Positions 31,620 to 39,716 of a stretch of DNA of 40,050 nt are shown here, piece after piece (within the stretch, counting starts at the first letter, position 1; each line of letters opens with the position of its first letter). The DNA comes from Planctomycetota bacterium (GTDB lineage Bacteria > Planctomycetota > Planctomycetia > Gemmatales > Gemmataceae): positions 1 through 40,050 of the forward strand of contig JAFKJJ010000544.1 in NCBI GenBank assembly GCA_017306025.1. The letters run 5' to 3'. A program made the position numbers and the translations under genes. The notes beneath the pieces are model-generated. The model saw only the letters and a list, made by a program, of their open reading frames with translations. It searched no databases and was not told the DNA's origin.

Positions 31620-32885
31620 GGGCTTACCTCGCGTGTGAGGGGCGAGGCATGGCAGTACGGATATTATTACCGCGCGCCGCCGATTTCCTTTCGCGCTCTT
31701 CGTCCCGTTCTTCCCGTGGGCGACCGGGCTGATCGGTGGGTTCGGCCCGCTCCGCCACGCCGTCGCCCCGCGGGTCACTCCGACCGCGGCGCCGAACCCG
31801 CCCCTGGCGCCACCGGCGCCGTCACGGGCCGTCTCCCGCCCCGCCGCGCGCCGCAGGCGCGCCTCCGCCAGTCCCGCGGCGAGGTGCTGCACGAGGTTGA
31901 CGGCGACCACCGGGAGCAGCGCCATCGGGCAGCCGGTCAGGGCGCCGGCCGCCAGCGCCAGGCCCGCGCCGTTGTTCGCCATCCCGACCCCGAACACCAG
32001 CGCCGCGCGCCGCGCCGGGTCGGCCCGCACCGCCCGCGCCGCCCCGAAGCCCGCCGCGAACGCGCCCCCGCACATCAGCCCGGCCGCGGCCGCGACGAGG
32101 GCCAGAAAGTCCCAGTCCGGTTCGGCGACCACGCCCGGCAGGCAGACCGAGGCGTTCGCGTAGCACAACACGAGCAGCACGACCGCCGTGAGCCGCTTGG
32201 CCCACGGGCCGGCCGCGTCCGCCCGCGTCCCGCCGACCGCCCACCGCGTTACGAGCCCCAGCGCCGTCGGGAGGACCACCCACGCGACCACGAACGCGCC
32301 CGCCCCGCCGGCGCCGGCAAGGCCGCTCAGCACCCCGCCCGCGTCACCGGAAACGAACCGCGCCGCCGCGCCGAACGCGAGCGGGGTCGTCAGCGGGCTC
32401 AGGAGGGTGGACAGCAAGACCAATCCCAGCGCGAGCGCGCAGTCGCCGTCGGCGGCCCGCGACCACCCGGCCGCCGAACCGGCCACCGGCATCGCGGCGA
32501 CCACCGCCAGGCCCACGAGAACGTCGCGCGCCTCGACCGGGTCGTGCCACAGCGACACGAACGGGGCGGCCGCAAGTATCACCAGCACCGGCACCGCAAC
32601 GCTCGCGACCAGCCCGACGGCCAGCGCCAGCGGGCGCCGGAACACGCCCCGCAGGTGCTCGCCCTTCACCGCAAACCCCGCCGCGAACAGAAGAGCGCCG
32701 AGCATCGCGGCCGGGGCCGACACCCGGACCGCGTGGCCGAATACGGTCCCCGTTTCGGCGAGGCCGGACAGCCAGCGCCCGACGGCCGGGACAACACCCG
32801 CAAGGGCGTAGGCACCGACCAGGAGCCGGAGAAAGTGCCGGTGCATGAATCCCGTCGCCGTCCCGTGCCCGCGTCGCGTGTTCAT
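31620..32885 (-). CDS. bile acid:sodium symporter (BASS)-like membrane transporter
   Basis: About 350 recognisable residues contain nine to ten hydrophobic segments: LLVGAYALAGVVPAVGRWLS, AAMLGALLFAAGFAV, LALAVGLVASVAVPVLVILA and later stretches. Motifs are VVAAMPVAGSAAGWSR and VFGVGMANNGAGLALAAG, the latter being the family's crossover signature near residue 305. This is the SBF/BASS fold of sodium-coupled carriers of organic acids or sterols. The ATG at 32885 has GAGGG 6 bases upstream. The recognisable domain ends near 31840, but no stop occurs before the GTG of the receiver gene; the intervening residues (GNRRRAVIISVLPCLAPHTR) look non-coding. The true C-terminus is unclear. Confidence 0.72.
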
Positions 32886-33085
32886 CAGTCGCCCTCGTAC
32901 CGCCGGGCGCGCTGCGCGGCCCGGTGCGGGGACTGTACCCGCTCGACCTGAGCGGGCCGTGACGCGAAGATAAACTCGTTCTTATCGCCGCTTCACGCCC
33001 GGCTCAGGCCCTCCGGATACATTCCCCGTGCGGTCGGTCGCCCACACCGGGCCGTGTCCGCCGCGCAACGACGGAGGAGCAAGCG

Positions 33086-33592
33086 ATGCGTGCCCTGGCG
33101 ACGGTTGCCGTGTGCCTGTTCGTGATGGCCGCCCCGGTCCGGGCGGACGAGGAGAAGGTGCCGCTGGACAAGGTGCCCAAGGCCGTCCTCGAAGCCGCCA
33201 AGAAGCGGTTCCCGAAGGCCGAAGTGGTCGGCGCGAGTAAAGAGACCGAGAAGGGCAAGACCGTGTACGAGGTGGAGCTGAAGGAGGCCGGCAAGACGAT
33301 CGACGTGACGCTGACCCCGGAGGGCGTCATCACCACCATCGAGCAGCAGATCGACGCGAAGGACCTGCCCGAGCCGGTCGCCGAAGCGCTGGACAAGAAG
33401 TACCCGAAGGCGACCTACAAGATCGTCGAGGCGGTGTACGCGGTCAAGGACGGCAAGGAGGCGCTCGACTTCTACGAGGTCGATCTGGTGACCGCCGACA
33501 AGAAGGAGTTCGAGGTCAAGATCGCGGCTGACGGAACCGTCAAAGAGGTCGAGGAGAAGAAAGAGGCAAAGAAAGAAGAGAAGAAGAAGTGA
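33086..33592 (+). CDS. exported PepSY-like protein
   Basis: The product is 168 residues. The signal peptide MRALATVAVCLFVMAAPVRA is followed by two PepSY-like units: PKAVLEAAKKRFPKAEVVGA with YEVELKEAGKTIDVTLTPEG, then PEPVAEALDKKYPKATYKIV with YEVDLVTADKKEFEVKIAAD. Each has the helix-strand order of PepSY domains, which bind or inhibit exported peptidases or sense peptides. The end is a lysine/glutamate tail. GGAGGAG lies 7 bases before the ATG at 33086. It sits directly before an OmpR/histidine-kinase pair, a frequent planctomycete arrangement that suggests a shared signalling role. A terminator-like hairpin separates them. Confidence 0.85.
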   Translation: MRALATVAVCLFVMAAPVRADEEKVPLDKVPKAVLEAAKKRFPKAEVVGASKETEKGKTVYEVELKEAGKTIDVTLTPEGVITTIEQQIDAKDLPEPVAEALDKKYPKATYKIVEAVYAVKDGKEALDFYEVDLVTADKKEFEVKIAADGTVKEVEEKKEAKKEEKKK

Positions 33593-33602
33593 ACCCGGCC
33601 GC

Positions 33603-33640
33603 GCCCGGGCGGTCGAGTCACCCGACCCGACCGCCCGGGC
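33603..33640 (+). terminator. hairpin between the PepSY gene and the OmpR-type regulator
   Basis: A 12-bp perfect stem (GCCCGGGCGGTC / GACCGCCCGGGC) with a 14-nt loop lies 11 bases after the PepSY stop. No T-tract follows (CTTCTGAT), so termination may be weak or Rho-dependent. Confidence 0.45.
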
Positions 33641-33658
33641 TTCTGATACGGTGGTGCA

Positions 33659-34339
33659 ATGGGCATCCGCATCCTGCTGATCGAGGACGAGGACGCGATC
33701 GGCGACTTCGTCGCGCGCGGCCTTCGCGAAGAGGGCTTCACGGTCGAGTGGGCCACCGACGGCGACGACGGCTGGCACCGCCTCCGCACCCAAGTGTGGG
33801 ACATGGTGCTGCTCGACTGGTGGCTCCCGGGCCAAGACGGGCTGACGCTGCTGAAGAAGCTGCGCCAGGCCGGGTGCGACACGCCGGTACTGATGCTGAC
33901 CGCCCGCGACGCCGTGTCCGACCGGGTGCGCGGGCTGGACGGCGGGGCCGACGACTACCTGTGCAAGCCGTTCGCGTTCGAGGAGCTCCTGGCCTGCGTC
34001 CGGGCGCGGGCCAGGCGGCCCGGCGCGACCGCCGGCACCGTGCTGGCCCACGCGGGCGTGCAGGTCGATCTCGCCACCCACCGCGCCGAGCGGGACGGCC
34101 AGAAGCTCAACCTGACCGCGAAGGAGGAGTCGCTGCTCGTGTTCTTCCTGCGCCACCCCGACGAGGTGCTGAGCCGGACCCGCATCTACGAGGCGGTGTG
34201 GGACGAGCGGTACGACGGCCTGTCGAACACCCTCGAAGTTCACGTCATGGAGCTGCGCAAGAAGCTCGAAGCCCACGGCCCGCGCCTGATCCGCACCGTG
34301 CGCGGCCGGGGGTACGTCTTCGGGATCGAGCCGGAGTGA
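33659..34339 (+). CDS. OmpR/PhoB-family response regulator
   Basis: The 226-residue protein has receiver motifs LLIEDEDA, MVLLDWWLPGQDG (phosphoacceptor aspartate near 53), VLMLTARD and YLCKPFAFEELL. The winged helix follows, with LNLTAKEESLLVFFLRHPDE, VLSRTRIYEAVWDERYDGLS, LEVHVMELRKKLEAHG and the wing RTVRGRGYVFG. It binds direct-repeat DNA as a dimer after phosphorylation. No ribosome site precedes the ATG at 33659; TGATACGGT lies about 17 bases upstream and could give a leaderless transcript. The stop is 4 bases before the GTG of the kinase gene, so the two are co-transcribed. Confidence 0.92.
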   Translation: MGIRILLIEDEDAIGDFVARGLREEGFTVEWATDGDDGWHRLRTQVWDMVLLDWWLPGQDGLTLLKKLRQAGCDTPVLMLTARDAVSDRVRGLDGGADDYLCKPFAFEELLACVRARARRPGATAGTVLAHAGVQVDLATHRAERDGQKLNLTAKEESLLVFFLRHPDEVLSRTRIYEAVWDERYDGLSNTLEVHVMELRKKLEAHGPRLIRTVRGRGYVFGIEPE

Positions 34340-34343
34340 CCGC

Positions 34344-35852
34344 GTGACCCTCACCAACCGGCTGTCGCTGTTCTTCCTCGCGGCCCTGGCCGCGGTCCTG
34401 ATCGCGTTCTCGGCCGCGCTGTACCTGTTGGCCGACCGCCACCTGCACCGGCAACTCGACGACCGGCTCGCGGCCGCGGCGCGCACCCTGGCGTCGGCCG
34501 CCGAGGTCGAGCCCGACGGGGTGGAGTGGGAGCCCCACAATCACCCGACGACCCTCGCGCCGGGGACGTTCGGCGATCAGTTCCACTGGACGGTAACCGA
34601 CGAGGCGGGACGGGTGATCGACCGCTCCGCCCAGCCGGGCGCGGCCGAACTCCTGACCGAAGCGGACCACGGGTTCCGGGACGGGCACCGCAACCCGCGG
34701 CGGGTGGACCACGCCGGCCGCGCGTGGCAGGCGGTACGGCTGCGGCTCGAACGCGAAAACCCGCCGCCCGGTCCCGTGAAGCCGGGGAAGCACCACGCCT
34801 TCGACGTGACGGCGGCGGTGCCGCTCGAACCGGTTCACGACACCCTGCGCGCGCTGGCCGCCGCCCTGGTCGGCCTGACGCTCGTGGTCCTCGCCGCGGC
34901 GCTGTTCGCGGGCCGCGCGGTGTGTCGGCGCGCGCTGGCCCCGGTCGCCCACATGGCCGAGACCGCCCGTTCGATGGGCGCGGCCGACCTCACCCACCGC
35001 CTCCCCGCCCCGCCGTCGGCCGACGAGCTGACCGATCTCGCCGCCGCGTTCAACGGGCTGCTCGACCGGCTGGCCGAGGCGTTCGAGCGCGAGCGGCGGT
35101 TCGCGGGCGAAGCCTCCCACCAGCTGCGTACCCCACTCGCGGCACTCATCGGGCAGGTCGAGGTGGCCCTGCGCCGCGACCGCGATTCGGCCGAATACCG
35201 GCGCACGCTGACGGCCGTGCTGGACCAGGCCGGTCGGTTGCGGCGGGTGGTCGAGGCGCTGCTCTTTTTGGCGCGCTCGGAGGCGGACGCCCGGCTCCCC
35301 GGCGTGGAGCGGGTGGACCTCGCGGCGTGGGTGCCCGGTCGGCTGCGCGACCGTGCCGACGGACCGCGCGCTGGCGAACTGGTGTTCGAGCCGTTCGCGG
35401 CCGAGGTGCCGGCCCTCGTCCACCCGGACCTGTTCGGCGAGCTGCTCGACGCGCTCCTCGACAACGCGCTGAAGTACAGCGCGCCGGGCACGCCGATTGC
35501 GGTGCGCGTCGGGCGCGACCCCGCCGGGGTGTGGGCGGAGGTCGAGGACCGGGGCTGTGGAATCGCGCAGGATGACCTCCCGCACCTGTTCCGGCCGTTC
35601 TTCCGGTCCGAGACGGCGCGGCGGCGCGGCGTACCGGGCGCGGGCCTGGGGCTGGCGGTGGCGGCCCGGATCGCGGCGGCGCTGGACGGGTCGATTACGG
35701 CAGAGAGCGAGCCGGGCCGGGGCAGCCGGTTCCGGGTTCGGCTTCCCGCGGCGCCCGCGAGTACGGGCGAAGACGGCCGGGCGGAGTCGGGTTCGGAGCC
35801 CGCGCCGACCGGCGGAAGCGTTCAATTCAGTTACGATCCGGGCGAGCGTTGA
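34344..35852 (+). CDS. sensor histidine kinase
   Basis: The product is 502 residues from a GTG. Two membrane helices (about 10-30 and 168-187) flank a 135-residue periplasmic region. HAMP follows (ARSMGAADLTHRLPAPPSAD). The HisKA phosphoacceptor is in RRFAGEASHQLRTPLAALIG, near residue 262, and the ATPase boxes are DALLDNALKYS (N), DRGCGIAQDDLPHLFRPFF (G1/F) and GVPGAGLGLAVAARI (G2). This is a complete transmitter. It is the cognate partner of the OmpR-type regulator 4 bases upstream and probably acts with the PepSY protein before it. The C-terminal 30 residues are an unconserved tail. Confidence 0.93.
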   Translation: MTLTNRLSLFFLAALAAVLIAFSAALYLLADRHLHRQLDDRLAAAARTLASAAEVEPDGVEWEPHNHPTTLAPGTFGDQFHWTVTDEAGRVIDRSAQPGAAELLTEADHGFRDGHRNPRRVDHAGRAWQAVRLRLERENPPPGPVKPGKHHAFDVTAAVPLEPVHDTLRALAAALVGLTLVVLAAALFAGRAVCRRALAPVAHMAETARSMGAADLTHRLPAPPSADELTDLAAAFNGLLDRLAEAFERERRFAGEASHQLRTPLAALIGQVEVALRRDRDSAEYRRTLTAVLDQAGRLRRVVEALLFLARSEADARLPGVERVDLAAWVPGRLRDRADGPRAGELVFEPFAAEVPALVHPDLFGELLDALLDNALKYSAPGTPIAVRVGRDPAGVWAEVEDRGCGIAQDDLPHLFRPFFRSETARRRGVPGAGLGLAVAARIAAALDGSITAESEPGRGSRFRVRLPAAPASTGEDGRAESGSEPAPTGGSVQFSYDPGER

Positions 35853-35989
35853 CCCACCCGGAACTCGCCCCCTCTTTCGGATTGATGGTGACAGCCGCAC
35901 GGGATCGCGGAAAATCGCAACCGCCCCCGACGCGCCGGGCGGGTTCGGGGAGATAACTTGTTGACCGGACGGACCCGGAGACCCCGCGA

Positions 35990-36637
35990 ATGCCGACCTC
36001 ACGGGCGATGGCCGCGCGCCTGCGGAAGTGCCTCGCCGCGCCCCGACCCGCCGACGCCGACCTGCTCGCCCGGTTCGTCGCCACCCGGGACGACGACGCG
36101 TTCGCCGAACTGGTGCGCCGACACGGCCCGACGATCCTCGCCGTCTGCCGGCGCATCGTCGGCAACCGACACGCCGCCGACGACGCGTTCCAGGTGACGT
36201 TCCTCGTTCTGGCCCGCAAGGCCGACCGGGTCCGCCCCGCCCCGGCGCTCGGCGGGTGGCTGTACGGCGTTGCCGTGCGCGCCGCGCGCAAGGCGCTCGC
36301 CCGGACCGGCCGTCGCAGGGACCGAGAGGCGCCCATCGGCGAGCTGCCGGACGTGCCACGGCCGGCCCCGGCGGACCACGACCCGGACGCCGCCCGGGTC
36401 GTGCTGGAGGCGGCCCTGGCGGACAAGCTGGCGAAGGGCGCGTCGCTGTCGGCGGAGGAGGTGGAGGCCGAGATGTTTCTGATCGTGGCGCGAGCCGACA
36501 GGTCGGGCGCGGATCGTGGCTTCGGCGAAAGGGAACCACCTGATCGACTTGCCGCTGGGAGGAGTCGACTGGCGCTGAACTCTCCCCGGAGCGGCGTGCC
36601 GACGGGGGTCGGGCGGTGGTACAATCCGGTTGTGTGA
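35990..36637 (+). pseudogene. ECF sigma factor, region 4 missing
   Basis: The 215-residue frame starts with the region 2 of an ECF sigma: DADLLARFVATRDDDAFAEL, VRRHGPTILAVCRRIVGNRH, AADDAFQVTFLVLARKADRV. ALGGWLYGVAVRAARKALAR follows, as in planctomycete ECF factors. After the linker ending ARVVLEAALA the sequence becomes DKLAKGASLSAEEVEAEMFL and RADRSG, with no helix-turn-helix of region 4 (-35 recognition). In another frame a different tail (ASAKGNHLIDLPLGGVDWR) ends at 36578. I infer that a deletion joined the sigma N-terminal half to the end of another gene. The ATG at 35990 is unmarked by a ribosome site. Confidence 0.55.
36616..36624 (+). promoter_or_regulatory. extended -10 promoter of the VOC gene
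   Basis: TGGTACAAT is a TGN-TACAAT extended -10, 25 bases before the ATG at 36649, with the ribosome site GAGGAGG between. Confidence 0.5.
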
Positions 36638-36648
36638 GGAGGAAGCTC

Positions 36649-37083
36649 ATGCCGGACCGGACCGACCGAAGCCCGCCACCCGTCGAGGCCGTAATCGAGA
36701 CCGCGATCTACGCGAGCGATCTCGGCGCGGCGGAATCGTTCTACGCCGGTGTCCTGGGCCTGCCGGTGATCGGCCGCGAGGCCGGCCGCCACGTCTTCTT
36801 CCGCGTCGGATCGGCCGGCGTGCTGCTGGTCTTCAACCCGGACGCGACCCTCGCGGGCGGCGCGCTGCCGCCGCACGGGGCGCGGGGGGCGGGGCACTTC
36901 GCGCTCGGCGTGCCGGCCGAATCGCTCGGGACGTGGCGGGACCATCTGGTCGCGCGCGGCGCCGCGATCGAGAAGGAAGCGGACTGGCCGCTCGGCGGCC
37001 GATCGCTCTACTTCCGCGACCCGGCCGGCAACTCGGTGGAACTGGTAACCCCGGGCGTATGGGGCACGCCGGCCGGGTGGTGA
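36649..37083 (+). CDS. VOC-family (glyoxalase/bleomycin-resistance-like) enzyme
   Basis: The 144-residue protein has one VOC domain with two beta-alpha-beta-beta-beta units. These begin EAVIETAIYASDLGAAESFY (first strand and helix) and AGHFALGVPAESLGTWRDHL (second unit), and close with LYFRDPAGNSVELVTPG. The metal-position glutamate is in NSVELV and a histidine in GHFALGV. The family includes glyoxalases, dioxygenases and antibiotic-binding proteins; the substrate is unknown. GAGGAGG lies about 6 bases before the ATG at 36649, so an upstream in-frame GTG is not used. It is cytoplasmic and monocistronic. Confidence 0.85.
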   Translation: MPDRTDRSPPPVEAVIETAIYASDLGAAESFYAGVLGLPVIGREAGRHVFFRVGSAGVLLVFNPDATLAGGALPPHGARGAGHFALGVPAESLGTWRDHLVARGAAIEKEADWPLGGRSLYFRDPAGNSVELVTPGVWGTPAGW

Positions 37084-37293
37084 ACGCGGTTCCGACCGGG
37101 CCGCCGCGCCGTCGGCAGGCGCTCGACCGCTGCGGGGTGCGGCCGGGAGCTACCGACGGCCCGCCGACCCGACGCCGGTGCGGGCGTTCGCTCCGGGCAA
37201 GGCGGGGCGCCCGCACCACAACAAGACAACATTAACCGAGACGTGAATGAGGCGGCCGCCGACTCTCCCCTCACAACACGAGAAGAGGGCGTA

Positions 37294-38673
37294 TTACTTC
37301 TTGGCTTCCAGGAGCCGCTTCATGGCGTCCATCAAGACCGGCTCGACCTCCGGCGCCACGTTGCTGGCCCGCTCGCTGGTTTCGTAGCCCCCCTCGGCGT
37401 AGGCCCGGGTGGTGCCGATGTAGGCCGGTCCGTAGTCCCCGTAGGCCGCCATCGCGACGCGCAGGTCCGGGCGCATCTTCTTGGCGGCGAGTTGGTACTC
37501 GACGAACAGTTCGCCCGGCATGTGCAGCACGCGGGACTCCCCCACGCGAAGGCAGGTGATGTCGATCGCGTGCCCGGCCTTGCGGCGAACGACCCAGGCG
37601 AGCTGGTCCGCCTTCGAGACGTACCCCCGGGCCGGCTCCGCCTTCAGGTCCTTGATTAGATCCTCTTCCTTCAGGTGGGGCGCCACGGGGAGCTTGACCG
37701 GGACCGTCTCCCAGCCGACGTCCTTTTCGGTCAGCGGGTGCTTCTTCGTTTCCGCCAGGGCGCGCTTCATCCCGTCGGCCAGCCTCTGGGCGAGCACCAT
37801 GCGGTTTTCCTTGTCGCCGTCGTTGTACTTGCCCGCGCCGATGTTGCCCCCGGCGCCGTTGAAGTGGACGTGCAGGGCCTCGGGAACGGCCTGGCCGCGG
37901 ATGAATCGTGCGATCCCGGGGAAGTCGGGGCTGGGGACGCCCGTCCGGTAATAGCTCTGCGGGTGGCAGGCGTAGTAACTGAGCACCGCGATCGGCCGGT
38001 CCCCGTTCCAGAACGAGAGCACCGACACCTCGGGGTCGATCACCCCTTCCGGTTCGGCGCGGAGGACGGGGTCTTTGGTCGCGGTGTAGCGGACGGCGCG
38101 GACCTTGCCGTCCGGCCCGAGGATGCGGCGGTTGGACGCGACCTCCTTCACCGCGGCCGCGCCCCAACCGTAGTGCGTGACCGGCTGCGCGGACGCGAGC
38201 GCGCCGGTGATCGCTTTGGCGGCGCGCTGCATCACCTCCCGGTGGAAGCCGCTCTCGAACCGGCCGAAGTTCTTCAGCCCGAGATCGCGGATCAGCCGCT
38301 CGGCCGTGAGGTCGCACCCCGGCGCGTCGTGCTGGTGCAGCGTGTGGACCGCGACCCGGTCGGGGGTCGTGCCGGCGGCCCGGGCCAGCTTTTCGCGGAA
38401 CAGGTCGTGCCCCTCGTTGGCGATCCCGATCCAGTCCACCGCGCACAGGACGATCGGCTTGCCGGCGCCGGCGATCACAACGCCCCGGCAGCGAAGCGTC
38501 AGCTCGTCGATCCGCTTGACGGGGTCGTAGGCCATCGCGGAGCCCAGCGGCGGCGTCGCGTCCACGTCGAACGTCGCGACCTTGACGGCGGGCGCCGGTT
38601 TCGGGGGCTCGTCCGCCCGAACGGCGGTTGCAAAGGTCAGCAGCGCGACAAGAACAAGGGGCAGCGGTTTCAT
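37294..38673 (-). CDS. exported neutral/alkaline ceramidase-like protein
   Basis: The 459-residue protein has signal peptide [20 protein letters not shown]. The mature part begins [20 protein letters not shown], an N-terminal neutral-ceramidase-type strand. [36 protein letters not shown] (metal-binding histidines near residue 115) and [15 protein letters not shown] (second histidine site near 240) follow. [18 protein letters not shown] is near residue 265, and [12 protein letters not shown] and [20 protein letters not shown] come later. This is the planctomycete version of the neutral/alkaline non-lysosomal ceramidase N-terminal domain, shorter than true ceramidases (about 650). Lipid-amide hydrolysis is only a family-based guess. 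An ATG at 38685 is the alternative start. Confidence 0.8.
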   Translation of the reverse strand: MKPLPLVLVALLTFATAVRADEPPKPAPAVKVATFDVDATPPLGSAMAYDPVKRIDELTLRCRGVVIAGAGKPIVLCAVDWIGIANEGHDLFREKLARAAGTTPDRVAVHTLHQHDAPGCDLTAERLIRDLGLKNFGRFESGFHREVMQRAAKAITGALASAQPVTHYGWGAAAVKEVASNRRILGPDGKVRAVRYTATKDPVLRAEPEGVIDPEVSVLSFWNGDRPIAVLSYYACHPQSYYRTGVPSPDFPGIARFIRGQAVPEALHVHFNGAGGNIGAGKYNDGDKENRMVLAQRLADGMKRALAETKKHPLTEKDVGWETVPVKLPVAPHLKEEDLIKDLKAEPARGYVSKADQLAWVVRRKAGHAIDITCLRVGESRVLHMPGELFVEYQLAAKKMRPDLRVAMAAYGDYGPAYIGTTRAYAEGGYETSERASNVAPEVEPVLMDAMKRLLEAKK

Positions 38674-38723
38674 CGGCCTACTCATCGGGGTTGTGCGAAC
38701 GGTGTTTGGTTAAGGCAAGACTA

Positions 38724-39026
38724 TTATTTCGCTGTGAGCAGGGCGTGCATCCGCTGAAGCCAAGAAGAGTACGTCAGCCCCTCGCCGCGCGGGTAGCATT
38801 CGCAACCCAGACCGTCCAAGATCGCCTTCCGCTCGTTTTCCGTCATCTCGATGCGGAGAAATGCGCTGATCTCGTCAGCCGTTTGTCGCACTTCCTGTGG
38901 ATCGGTGTCTCTGATGTACCGGCAGATCACATCGTCGGCGGTCGGGTCGTCCATGCCCCAATCTTGATGGAAGTAGGCTGAACATAGCCAGTGTAGGTTC
39001 GGGTATTCGCCTCGCTTCGACGCCAT
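38724..39026 (-). CDS. CdiI-like immunity protein (contact-dependent inhibition family)
   Basis: The 100-residue protein reads MASKRGEYPNLHWLCSAYFH, then QDWGMDDPTADDVICRYIRD, VRQTADEISAFLRIEM, LDGLGCECYPRGEGLTYSSW and LQRMHALL. YPNL...L..AYFHQDW followed by a GC.Y.P...G.TY..WL end is the pattern of CdiI-type immunity proteins, small alpha-helical inhibitors of contact-dependent toxins. AGGAGG lies 6 bases before the ATG at 39026; a longer start at 39044 lacks it. No CdiA, CdiB or toxin gene lies within the window, so it is an orphan immunity gene that may serve as protection or have another role. Confidence 0.6.
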   Translation of the reverse strand: MASKRGEYPNLHWLCSAYFHQDWGMDDPTADDVICRYIRDTDPQEVRQTADEISAFLRIEMTENERKAILDGLGCECYPRGEGLTYSSWLQRMHALLTAK

Positions 39027-39092
39027 CAGCGCCTCCTTCCTCAACCAGGATGCCCATCTGGCGTCTCGCTTCTTCTTTGTGGAAGGAGCAAT

Positions 39093-39716
39093 TCAATGCT
39101 GGAAGAGGAACTCCGGGTGGTTCAACAGGGCGTGCATGACGTCCTCGAACCGCTGCCGCCTCGATCGTTGCTCCCCCTTCGCCAGAAAATCGAGGAGCTT
39201 CTCCACCTCGGCCGCCGTCGGCCGCCGGGAGAGCGTTAAGAGGAACAGCTCATCGAGAGCTTCCCGGTCGGTTAACTTCGACGCGGCGAGGGCCGCGACG
39301 CGCCCGGTCGGGGCGGCCAGCTTTTCTTGCAGGAAGTTGCCGCCCTGGAGCATCAGCGCCATGTGCAGGGTGGTGTCGGTGTCCCGCTCGCACTCGCACG
39401 CGCTCGCCCGGGGCGGGCGCCCGAACACCCGCAGGAACGGGTACGGGAACTCGCCGTCCGGCAGTTGCACCGCCCGCGTCCCGGCCGGGAACCCCTTGAA
39501 CGACTCGGGAGCCCCGGTCGCGTCGCACACCGCGTCCAGAAGCGCCTCCGCCCCGAGCCGTCGCGGCACGTACCGCGAGAAGTATTTCACGTCGTTAACG
39601 TTGGTGGCATTCTTCCGCCCGGACGACTGGTAGACCCGTGAATTCATGACGCTGCGGATCAGATGTTTGCGGTCGAAGCCGGATTTCACGAGATCGGCGG
39701 TCAAGGCGTCGAGCTG
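39093..39716 (-). pseudogene. C-terminal part of a DUF1553 (planctomycete cytochrome-like) protein
   Basis: The frame contains LVKSGFDRKHLIRSVMNSRV, RRLGAEALLDAVCDATGAPE, DTTLHMALMLQGGNF, LFLLTLSRRPTAAEVEKLLD and DVMHALLNHPEFLFQH, ending at 39093. This is the closing half of DUF1553, which in planctomycetes follows DUF1549 in large exported proteins of about 700-900 residues. All of the N-terminal part is absent: upstream the frame becomes an unrelated epimerase at about 39700. A single strand reads through the join, so one ORF is annotated as chimeric. Either the gene is truncated here or the sequence is misjoined. Confidence 0.75.
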
